Shown here one piece after another: positions 1-8,593 of a stretch of 64,000 nucleotides of DNA. The notes under the pieces were generated by a model, which ran no database searches, was not told where the DNA came from, and worked only from the letters and a program-made list of their open reading frames with translations. Within the stretch, counting starts at the first letter, position 1. The number at the start of each line of letters is the position of its first letter. Origin of the DNA: CAIWTU01 sp963815135 (GTDB lineage: Bacteria; Desulfobacterota; Desulfuromonadia; Geobacterales; Geobacteraceae). Made by a program: the position numbers and the translations under genes. The stretch is taken from positions 178,040 through 242,039 of the forward strand of contig CAWFFO010000009.1 of the NCBI GenBank assembly GCA_963815135.1, given 5' to 3'.

Positions 1-468
1 GGAATGGACTGGAGTGGCGGCGAACAGGAAACTGCACGGGCCATGGAGGATTATTTCGGAGATAAACAAAGGCTACCTGAATTCTTCGCCGAAAATGATT
101 TTTTCGCCCCTGTGGCGAGTGGCTCGTCGGCACCCGACGCCATGGTGATCTGCCCCTGCTCAATGGGTACATTGTCGCGGATTGCCTGGGGCAATTCCGG
201 CAACCTGCCGGAAAGGTGCGCCGATGTGGTCCTGAAGGAGCGTCGCCCCTTGGTGCTAGTGCCCCGGGAAACACCGCTCAATGATATACACCTGGAAAAT
301 ATGCTGAAGCTCTCCCGCATGGGAGTGAGAATTGTTCCCGCCATGCCTGCGTTCTATCATAAACCGGAATCGGTGGACGACATGGTGACTTTCGTCGTTG
401 GCAAGGTGCTCGATGCCCTGGGGATTGAGCACAAGCTTTACCGGCGTTGGGGGGGGGCAGGAGAGTGA
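1..468 (+). CDS. ubiX: UbiX-family flavin prenyltransferase, C-terminal part
   Basis: The reading frame is open to the left edge, so the first roughly 40 residues of a family that is usually 185-200 residues long are missing. The visible part carries UbiX hallmarks: the ICPCSMGTLSRIAWG segment, the VLKERRPLVLVPRETPL block and a C-terminal LxNMLKLSRMGVRIVPAMPAFY stretch seen here in two parts. The family makes prenylated FMN for UbiD-type decarboxylases and is soluble. It lies just upstream of two menaquinone futalosine-pathway genes, which suggests a supporting role in quinone synthesis (inference). A run of nine G just before the stop makes the last few residues sensitive to sequencing error. 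Confidence 0.9.
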   Translation, partial: GMDWSGGEQETARAMEDYFGDKQRLPEFFAENDFFAPVASGSSAPDAMVICPCSMGTLSRIAWGNSGNLPERCADVVLKERRPLVLVPRETPLNDIHLENMLKLSRMGVRIVPAMPAFYHKPESVDDMVTFVVGKVLDALGIEHKLYRRWGGAGE

Positions 469-499
469 GAAGTGAGAAGCCGGAGGCTTGCCGGGTGTA

Positions 500-1582
500 A
501 TGATGTCAATAGCGACAATATCCAAAAAAGTTGATGATGGACTGCGGATTTCCGACGAGGAGGCGCTCTGTCTCTTCGAGTCGGACGATCTCCTGGAGCT
601 CGGAGAGATGGCTGCCCGCGTGAATGAAAGGAAAAACGGGCGAAGGGTCTTTTTTAACGTCAACCGTCATATAAACTATACCAATATCTGCGTCAAGCGT
701 TGCGCTTTCTGCGCATTTTCCAGGACCGGAGAAGAGGAAAGCGCTTATACCCTCACTCTTCCCGAAATCAGAAGCCGCGCCGAAGATGCGGCGCGACAGG
801 GAGCCACCGAATTGCACATCGTCGGCGGGCTGCACCCGGACCTGCCTTTCGATTTTTACCTGGAAATGCTCAGGATGGTGAAAGAAGTGGCGCCATCCCT
901 CCATGTAAAGGCGTTTACCGCCGTAGAGATTGAGCATTTTTCCGCTGTTTCGGGGATGACGATCGCTGGAGTGCTTTCAGCGCTGCGGGAAGCGGGTCTG
1001 GGTTCGATGCCTGGTGGCGGTGCGGAAATTTTCGCACCTCATGTGAGAGACCGGTTATGCCCGGAAAAAATCAGCGGCGAGAAGTGGCTGTCGATCATGG
1101 AGGAGGCTCACCGGCTGGAGGTGAAAACCAATGCCACCATGCTCTACGGCCACCTTGAATCCCGCAGCGACCGTATCGACCATCTGTCGCGATTACGGAA
1201 ACTGCAGGACAGGACACACGGGTTTCTCGCCTTCGTCCCCCTTGCCTTTCAGCCCGGGAACACCCGCCTGGAGACCGGCAGGCGGATAGGCACAACCGGA
1301 GTTGATGACCTCAAGACGCTGGCGATTTCCCGCATCTATCTGGATAATTTCAACAATATAAAGGCTTATTGGGTAATGCTCGGGGAAAAGATAGCCCAGA
1401 TTGCCCTTTCTTTCGGAATCAACGATCTTGACGGAACGGTGATAGAAGAAAAGATCGGTCACGACGCAGGCGCGGTTTCGCCCCAGTCCCTGAGCAGGGA
1501 CGAGATAATCCGACTGATCAGCAAGGCGGGCAAACAGCCGGTGGAAAGAGACACCTTGTACAATGGGCTGCGTGAATATTGA
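500..1582 (+). CDS. mqnE: Aminofutalosine synthase (radical SAM)
   Basis: Radical SAM enzyme that joins 3-[(1-carboxyvinyl)oxy]benzoate to the adenosyl radical to give aminofutalosine in the futalosine route to menaquinone. The iron-sulfur motif is CVKRCAFCAF (CX3CX2C) in the N-terminal third. The block ELHIVGGLHPDLPFDFYLEM is typical of MqnE rather than MqnC, and a GGGAEIF motif follows. I chose ATG 500 because GGAGG at 482-486 sits a workable distance upstream; a TTG at 488 is too close to that site. The gene follows ubiX closely and precedes mqnC by 18 bases, so the three look like one operon. Confidence 0.93.
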   Translation: MMSIATISKKVDDGLRISDEEALCLFESDDLLELGEMAARVNERKNGRRVFFNVNRHINYTNICVKRCAFCAFSRTGEEESAYTLTLPEIRSRAEDAARQGATELHIVGGLHPDLPFDFYLEMLRMVKEVAPSLHVKAFTAVEIEHFSAVSGMTIAGVLSALREAGLGSMPGGGAEIFAPHVRDRLCPEKISGEKWLSIMEEAHRLEVKTNATMLYGHLESRSDRIDHLSRLRKLQDRTHGFLAFVPLAFQPGNTRLETGRRIGTTGVDDLKTLAISRIYLDNFNNIKAYWVMLGEKIAQIALSFGINDLDGTVIEEKIGHDAGAVSPQSLSRDEIIRLISKAGKQPVERDTLYNGLREY

Positions 1583-1600
1583 GGATAAGACAAGGCACAG

Positions 1601-2665
1601 ATGATTGAAGCCATCAGAAATAAAATCTACGAAGGTGAACGGTTAAACCGCCAGGAAGCTCTCATGCTCCTCGGTGAAGCTGATCTCCTGACAGTCGGTA
1701 AGCTGGCGGATGGAATAAGGCGCCGTTTGCACCCTGATAATAATGTTACTTTTGTTGTTGACCGGAATGTCAATTACACTAACATCTGCGAGGCAAAGTG
1801 CGCATTCTGCGCCTTTTACCGCGACAGATCGGATGCGGATGGATACGTTCTCTCCGATGCGGAGATATTCGCGAAGATAGATGAACTGGTAAAACAGGGT
1901 GGCACCCAGCTACTCATGCAGGGTGGCCTTCATCCCGAACTGGATATCGCGTTTTTCGAGAACCTTTTCCGCGAGATAAAAAAACGTTTCCCCACGGTAC
2001 AAAACCATTCCCTGTCGCCACCCGAGATCATCCATATTGCAGAGTTGTCCGGTTTAAGCGTTGCGGACACAGTTTCAAGACTGAAGCAAGCCGGCCTCGA
2101 TTCGATACCGGGGGGCGGCGCTGAAATACTTGTGGACGCCGTGCGTCGCGAGATATCGCCGAAGAAGATCGGATGGCGCGAATGGACCGGTGTCATGCGG
2201 GAGGCGGCCCGGCTTTCGCTGCCGACAACGGCGACAATGATGTTCGGTTGCCGGGAGAAGAGCGAAGATATTGTCGAGCACCTTTTCCGGATTAGGCAGC
2301 TTCAGGATGAAGGGGGTTCTTTCACTGCCTTTATTCCCTGGACGTATCAGCCCGGAAACACCGAACTGGGCGGCCGGACGGCCACCGGCGACGAATACCT
2401 GAGAGTTGTGGCGCTGTCGCGGATCGTTCTGGACAATGTGGCGAACATCCAGGCAAGCTGGGTGACCCAGGGAGCTAAAGTCGCCCAGGTGGCGCTGTTT
2501 TTCGGGGCGAATGACCTGGGAGGGACCATGCTGGAGGAGAATGTGGTGGCGGCTGCCGGCTGCTCTTTCCGTATGGGGATGGAAGAGATGATATATATCA
2601 TCAGGGATGCCGGATTTTGTCCTGTACAGAGAAATACTCTTTACGAGACGTTGAAAACTTTCTGA
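1601..2665 (+). CDS. mqnC: Cyclic dehypoxanthine futalosine synthase (radical SAM)
   Basis: Cytosolic radical SAM enzyme that cyclises dehypoxanthine futalosine in menaquinone synthesis. The CX3CX2C cluster motif is CEAKCAFCAFYR. The block QLLMQGGLHPELDIAFFENL separates it from its paralogue mqnE directly upstream, and the GGGAEI and TTATMMFG motifs are as expected. Length of 354 residues is normal. It is codirectional with mqnE at 18-base spacing with an AAGG site before the ATG. No mqnA, mqnB or mqnD is in view. Confidence 0.93.
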   Translation: MIEAIRNKIYEGERLNRQEALMLLGEADLLTVGKLADGIRRRLHPDNNVTFVVDRNVNYTNICEAKCAFCAFYRDRSDADGYVLSDAEIFAKIDELVKQGGTQLLMQGGLHPELDIAFFENLFREIKKRFPTVQNHSLSPPEIIHIAELSGLSVADTVSRLKQAGLDSIPGGGAEILVDAVRREISPKKIGWREWTGVMREAARLSLPTTATMMFGCREKSEDIVEHLFRIRQLQDEGGSFTAFIPWTYQPGNTELGGRTATGDEYLRVVALSRIVLDNVANIQASWVTQGAKVAQVALFFGANDLGGTMLEENVVAAAGCSFRMGMEEMIYIIRDAGFCPVQRNTLYETLKTF

Positions 2666-2778
2666 TTCACAATAAGAATAGGCCTGAAAAAAGCAAATGA
2701 ACACGTTTTGGCGCGCAAAAATTTCAGCCGGCGTTAAAACGACATTCTGGTTTGAACGGCCTGATCCGAAAGAGGATA

Positions 2779-3936
2779 ATGAAGATTAATTGCCATGCAA
2801 CACCGGAAATCATTTCCACCCCTGAGCGGCTCGAAGGCCTGGTCAGGGAGTATGTCCGTGAAGACCTCGTCGCTTTCGATCTGGAGGCGGATTCCCTGCA
2901 CCACTACCGGGAAAAGGTCTGTCTTCTCCAGGTTGCCGCCTCATCCGGGGTTTTTCTCATAGACCCTCTCTCCTTTTCCGATCTCTCTTCCCTTGCCGCT
3001 CTGCTGGGAGATTCCAGGGTCCGCAAATTGTTTCACGGCGCCGATTACGATGTCAGGTCACTGAAGCGCGACTTTTCCCTGAAGATAAACAATCTCTTCG
3101 ATACGATGATTGCCTGCCAGTTTCTCGGAGAAAGAGAAGTGGGGCTGGCGGCTGTTCTGAGAAAACGGTTCGGCGTGGAACTAGACAAGCGGTTCCAGAA
3201 AGCGGATTGGAGCAAACGGCCGCTGGACCCGGCCATGATGGAATATGCAGTTGCGGACACAACGCTTCTTATTCCGCTTTATCTGCAGCTGGAGGAAGAG
3301 CTGGAGAAAAAGGGCAGGCTGTCCTGGGTTGAAGAGGAGTCCGCCCTGGTTTCGCGGGTCAAGGTTACGGAGCGCAACAAGGAGCCTTTGTTCATGCGCT
3401 TCAAGGGGGCGGATAAAATGGATGGGAGAACCCTGGCCGTTCTCGAGGAGCTGCTCAGGTTGAGGGATGGCAAGGCCCGGCTGTCCGACAGACCTCCCTT
3501 CAAGGTACTTTCACACGAGACACTTGCCGCGTTGGCTGAAAAAAAGCCCGTTACGCATGCCGAACTGCACGGCACCCCCGGACTTTCCCCCAAGCTTTCC
3601 GACAGGTATGGAGAAGATATACTCAAAGCAGTAAAAAAAGGGGTCGATCTGTCTGCTGACGCTCTCCCCCAGTATCCCCGCTCATCACGTCCCAAGAAAA
3701 GCGGGGCCGCAAAAGAGTGTTTCGGCATTTTGAAGCAGTGGCGGCAAAGGAAAGCACTTGAACTGGGAATGGAAGCCGGTGTGGTCGCCAACAACACTCT
3801 TCTGGATGCTTTGTCTGATGCCGCTCCCTTTGACGTGAGCGGCCTTGACAAAATTCCGATGCTGAGGAACTGGCAGAAAAAGGAATTCGGAGATGAACTG
3901 CTGAAGCTTCTCAATAAAGCAGGAGGTGCGTCCTAA
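2779..3936 (+). CDS. rnd: Ribonuclease D (DEDD 3'-5' exonuclease with HRDC domain)
   Basis: The first 200 residues form a DEDDy exonuclease: D34 and E36 (AFDLEADS), D91 (HGADYD), Y156 and D160 (YAVADT). The rest carries two HRDC-like helical segments of the kind that bind RNA in RNase D, which trims tRNA 3' ends. I chose ATG 2779 because AGAGG lies just upstream; an in-frame TTG at 2752 would add nine residues with no ribosome site. The last four bases overlap the convergent zinc-ribbon gene. An 86-base gap separates it from mqnC, so cotranscription is possible. Confidence 0.9.
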   Translation: MKINCHATPEIISTPERLEGLVREYVREDLVAFDLEADSLHHYREKVCLLQVAASSGVFLIDPLSFSDLSSLAALLGDSRVRKLFHGADYDVRSLKRDFSLKINNLFDTMIACQFLGEREVGLAAVLRKRFGVELDKRFQKADWSKRPLDPAMMEYAVADTTLLIPLYLQLEEELEKKGRLSWVEEESALVSRVKVTERNKEPLFMRFKGADKMDGRTLAVLEELLRLRDGKARLSDRPPFKVLSHETLAALAEKKPVTHAELHGTPGLSPKLSDRYGEDILKAVKKGVDLSADALPQYPRSSRPKKSGAAKECFGILKQWRQRKALELGMEAGVVANNTLLDALSDAAPFDVSGLDKIPMLRNWQKKEFGDELLKLLNKAGGAS

Positions 3937-4694
3937 GTTTCCGGCTTGTCCTGTTCCGTCGTCTCGCCGGTCTGGAAAATCGATTCAAATTCTTTTTCAA
4001 AATCCGTGAGGCTGGAAGAATTTTTATTCACTTCATTATTTTTGTTTTCCGCTTCATAGCCTTCAAAGGAAAAACTGCCCGGATCGAATTCCTTTTCGAA
4101 ATTTCCCCATTCAGGAGGGGCATCGTCGATAATGTCTGCAGGGTCCAGTTCGCTTACATCATCCTGAAGTTTCTCGGGCAGAATTTCTCCAATTACGCCC
4201 GTTTCACCAAAGAGGCTGTCTCCTTCTTCGGGTAATGCTGCCGTGGTTCCGGTAAATAACTGATTTTCCCCCGGTTCGATCGTTTCTTCGTAAAATGAAA
4301 AGTCTTCAAGCGGAGCGAGGTTTTCATCATTCGCCGGGGCCGGGGTTCCCGATAGCGGATCTTCTCCAAAGGAGAAAGCTCCTTCCTGATCGACCGGTTT
4401 TACATCCTCTTTCAGAAATTCCAGATCGAATCCCGAAAAAGTGCTGTCGGACGAGGGTGCTGATTTGCTCTCTTCCGCCACATCCCACGTAAAGGTGTCG
4501 CCGGTTTCATCATCCGCCTGAGGCGTTTCCATATTGATCGGCAGGGGCGGGATATTTTCCGCAATCGGCCGGTTCGCGCTGAATATGACCGGATTGATAT
4601 TTAAATCCATTTTGAAGGAGGCCAGGCTTTTACCGCATTTTTTGCAATTATCGTGAAATTCGAAGCTGTTAAATCCGCATTTTGGACATTTCAT
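3933..4694 (-). CDS. Acidic protein with N-terminal zinc ribbon, function unknown
   Basis: The N-terminus holds a zinc-ribbon pair, C3-X2-C6 and C17-X2-C20 (MKCPKCGF, CKKCGKS). The remaining 225 residues are strongly acidic, rich in Glu, Asp, Ser and Pro, and probably mostly disordered, with short recurring FxFxE-like segments. There is no signal peptide or membrane segment. It has a good AAGGAG site and lies 94 bases after rsmE on the same strand, so it may be the last gene of a prmA-rsmE operon. I cannot assign a function. Confidence 0.75.
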   Translation of the reverse strand: MKCPKCGFNSFEFHDNCKKCGKSLASFKMDLNINPVIFSANRPIAENIPPLPINMETPQADDETGDTFTWDVAEESKSAPSSDSTFSGFDLEFLKEDVKPVDQEGAFSFGEDPLSGTPAPANDENLAPLEDFSFYEETIEPGENQLFTGTTAALPEEGDSLFGETGVIGEILPEKLQDDVSELDPADIIDDAPPEWGNFEKEFDPGSFSFEGYEAENKNNEVNKNSSSLTDFEKEFESIFQTGETTEQDKPET

Positions 4695-4788
4695 CTCTCT
4701 GCTCCTTTTATGGCACTATGCCGCAGGGCCTGTCAGTCTGCCAGTAAATTATGAATGCTTCCATGCAACTCATGTACCCGACAACTTC

Positions 4789-5529
4789 CTAACCCAAATC
4801 TCCCCAGAAAAACTGCAGGATTGCCAGTATGGCGACTGCAGCGGTTTCGGTCCTCAATATCCTGCTTCCCATGGTTACCGGGATGAAACCGTTGGCAACT
4901 GCTGTTTCCGCTTCTTTCTCCGTCAGCCCACCCTCGGGTCCGACCATAACGGCAATACTGTCGGGAGCGGGAATTTCTGAGAGAACTGTTTTGAGCCCGT
5001 TGGACTTTTCTTTCTCCCAAAGCAGCAACTTCAAGGGCTGCCGGGATATTGCCGCTATTTGCGAAAAATCGATCACCGGCGAGATGTCCGGGGACATGGA
5101 GCGGTTCGACTGACGGGCGGCCTCGAGGGCGATTCGACGCCAGCGGGCAATTCTCTCTTCCTCGCGTTCCCGTGCCGGCCTGGGAATAGAACGGCTTGCA
5201 ACAAAGGGAATAATTTCGGAAACACCCAGTTCAGTTCCCTTTTGCAAGATGAATTCCATTTTGTTTCCCTTGGGGAGTCCCTGGAAAAGAGTTATGGCAA
5301 TGCCGGTTTTCCCGCATTGTCCATGCATAGTCTTTTCAATTGTTGCGGTGAGTACAGATTTTTCGATGCTGCTGATAACACCGGTATAGTTCGAGCCTTC
5401 TTCATCCGTGAAGATGACTCTTGTGCCGATTTTAAGACGCAACACCTTGACCATGTGACGAAAAAGGTTACCCGTGATGCAGGCGCTTCCGTCACGGATT
5501 ACTTCCCTGCTTATGAAAAAACGGCGCAT
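4789..5529 (-). CDS. rsmE: 16S rRNA (uracil-1498-N3)-methyltransferase
   Basis: SPOUT-class methyltransferase that modifies U1498 of 16S rRNA. Family marks are an N-terminal PUA-like domain (MRRFFISREV, HMVKVLRLKIG), the TLFQGLPKGNKMEFILQKGT block, and the C-terminal knot signature VGPEGGLTEKEAE followed by MGSRILRTETAAVA. Length of 246 residues is standard. It starts three bases after prmA ends, so the two are surely cotranscribed; pairing of these two ribosome-modifying genes is common in many bacteria. Confidence 0.95.
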   Translation of the reverse strand: MRRFFISREVIRDGSACITGNLFRHMVKVLRLKIGTRVIFTDEEGSNYTGVISSIEKSVLTATIEKTMHGQCGKTGIAITLFQGLPKGNKMEFILQKGTELGVSEIIPFVASRSIPRPAREREEERIARWRRIALEAARQSNRSMSPDISPVIDFSQIAAISRQPLKLLLWEKEKSNGLKTVLSEIPAPDSIAVMVGPEGGLTEKEAETAVANGFIPVTMGSRILRTETAAVAILAILQFFWGDLG

Positions 5530-5532
5530 GAT

Positions 5533-6474
5533 CTAGTATCCCATGCGGTATGTCAGGCAACTCCATTCCGCATCCCGTGATATCTCCGTCAATGTTATCC
5601 CGGGAACAGTGAAACCACTCAGTACCAGATCTTCCTTTTCCGTCAATATTCCCGAGAGTATGAGATAGCCGCCGGGACGTATCTTTCCTGTCAGTTCACC
5701 GGCCATCTTTACCAGTTCCTCTGCCAGGATGTTGGCAACGACAATGTCGTAAACCCCTTCGACCAAAGATATGGGGGTATCCGAAACCGATATGGAAGAT
5801 TCACATCCGTTCATAATGATGTTGTCCATTGCCACCGATACAGCCTGTGAGTCGATATCTATTGCGGTAACATGACTCGCGCCGAGTTTTGCCGCTGTAA
5901 TGGCAAGGATTCCCGATCCTGTTCCGACATCAAGAATATGGCCGGGGTTGTCAGGTCCTGCATCCGTGAATTCCCCTTCCCTGAAAAAAATCTTTTCCAG
6001 AACTTCCATGCACAGCCTGGTGGTGGAGTGGGATCCGGTACCGAACGCCATGCCCGGGTCAAGCACCAGGATGATATCGGAGGGGGCATGCGGATATTCT
6101 TCCCAGGTCGGTTTCACAACCAGTCTTCTGCCGATTCTGGCCGGTTTGAAATGGGTCTTCCAGTTGTTGCTCCAATCTTCTTCTTTTATATATATAACAT
6201 TGGGTTCCGCGGATTTGTATCCCGGGTATTCCGCACCGGTTTTATCAAGATAAAGAGCGACCCGTGCCATTATCTCCGCCAGTGTGTCGTCCGCTTCGAA
6301 AAAAGCGGTTACCGTCCGCGATGTCGGCTCTTGCAGCGAGTCTATGGAAAAAGTATCTAATGTCAGGTTTTCCGTGATTATGCCGTCTGGAGAGAATTCG
6401 AGCAGAAATTCTGAAAAGTCGTCAACCATTGCTTCCGGTACTGCGTATGAAACCTGTGCCCATGTTTTGGTCAT
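5533..6474 (-). CDS. prmA: Ribosomal protein L11 methyltransferase
   Basis: Class I SAM methyltransferase that trimethylates ribosomal protein L11. The signature LDPGMAFGTGSHSTTRLCME is present, followed by the SAM-binding LDVGTGSGILAITAAKLGA and the VANILAEELV motif. The N-terminal region is the usual L11-binding domain. Length of 313 residues is typical. It is the promoter-proximal gene of the leftward group prmA-rsmE-zinc ribbon; the promoter must lie in the non-coding stretch to the right. Confidence 0.95.
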   Translation of the reverse strand: MTKTWAQVSYAVPEAMVDDFSEFLLEFSPDGIITENLTLDTFSIDSLQEPTSRTVTAFFEADDTLAEIMARVALYLDKTGAEYPGYKSAEPNVIYIKEEDWSNNWKTHFKPARIGRRLVVKPTWEEYPHAPSDIILVLDPGMAFGTGSHSTTRLCMEVLEKIFFREGEFTDAGPDNPGHILDVGTGSGILAITAAKLGASHVTAIDIDSQAVSVAMDNIIMNGCESSISVSDTPISLVEGVYDIVVANILAEELVKMAGELTGKIRPGGYLILSGILTEKEDLVLSGFTVPGITLTEISRDAEWSCLTYRMGY

Positions 6475-7528
6475 TTTTTCCTCGAGACAAAGCGACTGTT
6501 TGTCGTTCCAGTCCGGACCCTGAATTTGTGTGGTCCAAATTTGTTATGTAATTTAAGCAGTTAAGTGTGGATACGCTCTTATTATCGCGCTAACTTAACA
6601 AAATTTATAAACAATGGCAATTAAAACCTTGACAAACTCACATATCTGGAGTGTAATTCTCATTAAAATTGAGATTTTGACTTGTGACATTATAAATAGG
6701 AAATCTTGGCCGGGTTCCATCAGCAGCGTTCAACTAAAGTTTTCTGTGATTATCCCCTGTGATTGAATCTGAGCATATATGGCTGGATGTATCGATACGG
6801 GTCGCTATATATGATTTAGGATATAATTGCCGGAATTTATATTACATTCGGCAGAAATTTTTCGTTCCTAATTCGTATCTGAATATATACCGGTTTAGAG
6901 TGACAGTATACTTTATGCCGATCCTCCTGTCACCTCCCCATCGAAAGGGTGGAAGATTGCATTTAAAATCCTTCTCCCCCGGCTTCGCTCCATTTCTGGC
7001 AGAAATGAAAAAGTGCGGCAGCCGTAGAAATGATTTCCTGAGAATACTTAAGCCAATCATGACAGCTGTCCGATTTGAATTATAGATTGTTAGGTCGATT
7101 TTCGGCATTGTATAGCCTCGTGAACAGGCACTGCAAGGTCTGAAGAGACCTGATAGAGGCGCTAGGAAAGATATCCGGCACGGATAGCCGGAGAAAGGAG
7201 GTGTAGTTGGACGTCGAAGAAAATTCGGCATCCCGGTAAATTCGTCATTTACAGGGTGGTTAAAAACAGGTCGATATTTTTATTAAATTTGTTTTATTTA
7301 TTGCAGGCTTAAAAAAATATGTTAGCATTTAATGAGCGTATTAACAGGAGAACGGGCTTAAGAATGTTTACCCTGCAATATTGGCTAGTTATACCGTGAA
7401 ATTTGAAGCTTCCGGTGTTTTTCGATTGTTAATTCTGTAATTGTGTTGATGATTTAGCGGGAAATGCCCGCAGCAGATCAAACAGCGAATTTTTTGAGCT
7501 GATAAAATTATATGCGAGGTGTATAAAA
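6475..7528. other. About 1 kb non-coding region between prmA and the response regulator
   Basis: This stretch is AT-rich at both ends and separates divergent genes, so it should hold the prmA promoter (leftward) and the response-regulator promoter (rightward). The only sizeable open frames (about 6759-7085 plus, 6842-7231 minus) have no ribosome site, overlap each other and resemble no known protein. A GC-rich segment at about 7110-7200 can fold and is listed separately. Confidence 0.6.
7111..7200 (+). ncRNA. Unassigned structured segment upstream of the response regulator
   Basis: GCCTC at 7115-7119 can pair with GAGGC at 7156-7160, enclosing a perfect AGGTCT-GAAG-AGACCT hairpin at 7136-7151. 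A second hairpin TATCCG-GCA-CGGATA follows at 7172-7186 and is succeeded by GCCGGAG and an AAAGGAGG stretch at 7194-7201. The arrangement stands out from the AT-rich surroundings. It does not match the GEMM, glycine, cobalamin, TPP or SAM consensus I know; the strand and whether it is transcribed are not established. Confidence 0.25.
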
Positions 7529-8200
7529 ATGAAAATTCTGGTCATTGAAGATGAAAAAAAGGTGGCGAATTTTATCAAGCGCGGGCTCGAAGAAGAAAAA
7601 TACGAAGTAGATACCGCAAATGATGGAGAGTCAGGACTGCAGATGGCGGTAGGAAGTTCTTACAGCCTTCTCATCCTGGACGTAATGCTGCCGAAAAGAG
7701 ACGGAATGAGCGTAGTGAAGGAGTTACGGGCGAGAAAGATCATGGTGCCGGTTCTGATGCTGACCGCTAAGGATTCCCTGGATGATATCGTGGCCGGTCT
7801 CAATTCCGGGTCGGATGATTATCTGACCAAGCCGTTTGCCTTTGCCGAGCTTCTTGCCAGGGTTGGGGCACTGCTGCGCAGGACCGAACAGGAGAGGGGA
7901 GCGGAAATACATTTCTCCGATCTGCGTCTCGATCCGGTAACACACAAGGTGTGGAGAAAAGAGAAAGAAATCGATCTCACCGCCAAGGAGTATTCGCTTC
8001 TCGAATTCTTCATGCGCAATCCGAACCAGGTTCTGACAAGAACAACCATAGCCGAGAATGTCTGGGACTATGTTTTTGACAGTTTTACCAACATAATCGA
8101 TGTCTATGTCAATTATCTGCGCAAGAAGGTTGATCGTGACTCCGACAAGAAGCTGATCCACACCGTCAGGGGTCTCGGTTACATTCTGAAGGAAGAATAG
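7529..8200 (+). CDS. OmpR/PhoB-family response regulator
   Basis: Receiver domain with acidic pocket E7-D8, phosphoacceptor D51, T79 and K101 (LTKPF), followed by a C-terminal winged-helix DNA-binding domain ending in VRGLGYILKEE. The sequence is close to the CusR/CopR/QseB type of regulators, but the signal is not evident. Start ATG 7529 has GAGG 11 bases upstream. No histidine kinase follows; a terminator does. It is therefore an orphan regulator in this window, and its partner must be elsewhere. Confidence 0.92.
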   Translation: MKILVIEDEKKVANFIKRGLEEEKYEVDTANDGESGLQMAVGSSYSLLILDVMLPKRDGMSVVKELRARKIMVPVLMLTAKDSLDDIVAGLNSGSDDYLTKPFAFAELLARVGALLRRTEQERGAEIHFSDLRLDPVTHKVWRKEKEIDLTAKEYSLLEFFMRNPNQVLTRTTIAENVWDYVFDSFTNIIDVYVNYLRKKVDRDSDKKLIHTVRGLGYILKEE

Positions 8201-8283
8201 CAGCTTTATACCGGGCCAGCCATCCTTTCCCGGTTCGGAAGCAAATGGCCGGAATAATTTCTTATTTCTATTTGCGGCTGTAT

Positions 8284-8325
8284 AATGCCCTGTTTCACAA
8301 ACTGTGGAAAAGGGCATTTTCGTTT
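8284..8325 (+). terminator. Rho-independent terminator after the response regulator
   Basis: Arms AATGCCCT (8284-8291) and AGGGCATT (8311-8318) are extended inward by a TTTCACA/TGTGGAAA pairing, and are followed by a T-rich tail TTTTCGTTTT. It sits 84 bases after the stop, consistent with the regulator being monocistronic. Confidence 0.8.
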
Positions 8326-8593
8326 TATTTCATCGGCTGAAGCCTTGCCCGGCTTGCGTTTCCGCAGTCAGGTGGTTGACAAACATATCCAACGCAATTA
8401 AATTATAAACGGCTCTGTTGAAAAGACTTTCCATGGTTTTACGACAGCTTTTGTCGTGTGAAGATGTTGCCGCTTCTGCGTGTAGCAAGATATGCACCTA
8501 TGTTAATCCTGTTTTTTCCGGCACTGCGTCACGTTATTTCAGAACGTGCTTTTTGCCAGTCAAAACATCAACCACACATTTAGGGAGGAATGA

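Noticed and set aside
6759..7085. 108-codon open frame in the long non-coding region
   Set aside because: No ribosome site, unusual composition and an overlapping opposite frame; it crosses no recognisable domain.
7100..7200. Second GEMM riboswitch
   Set aside because: Although it has GGAAAG and AGCCGG words flanking a stem, the required CGCAAAGCC core and P1 closure are missing.
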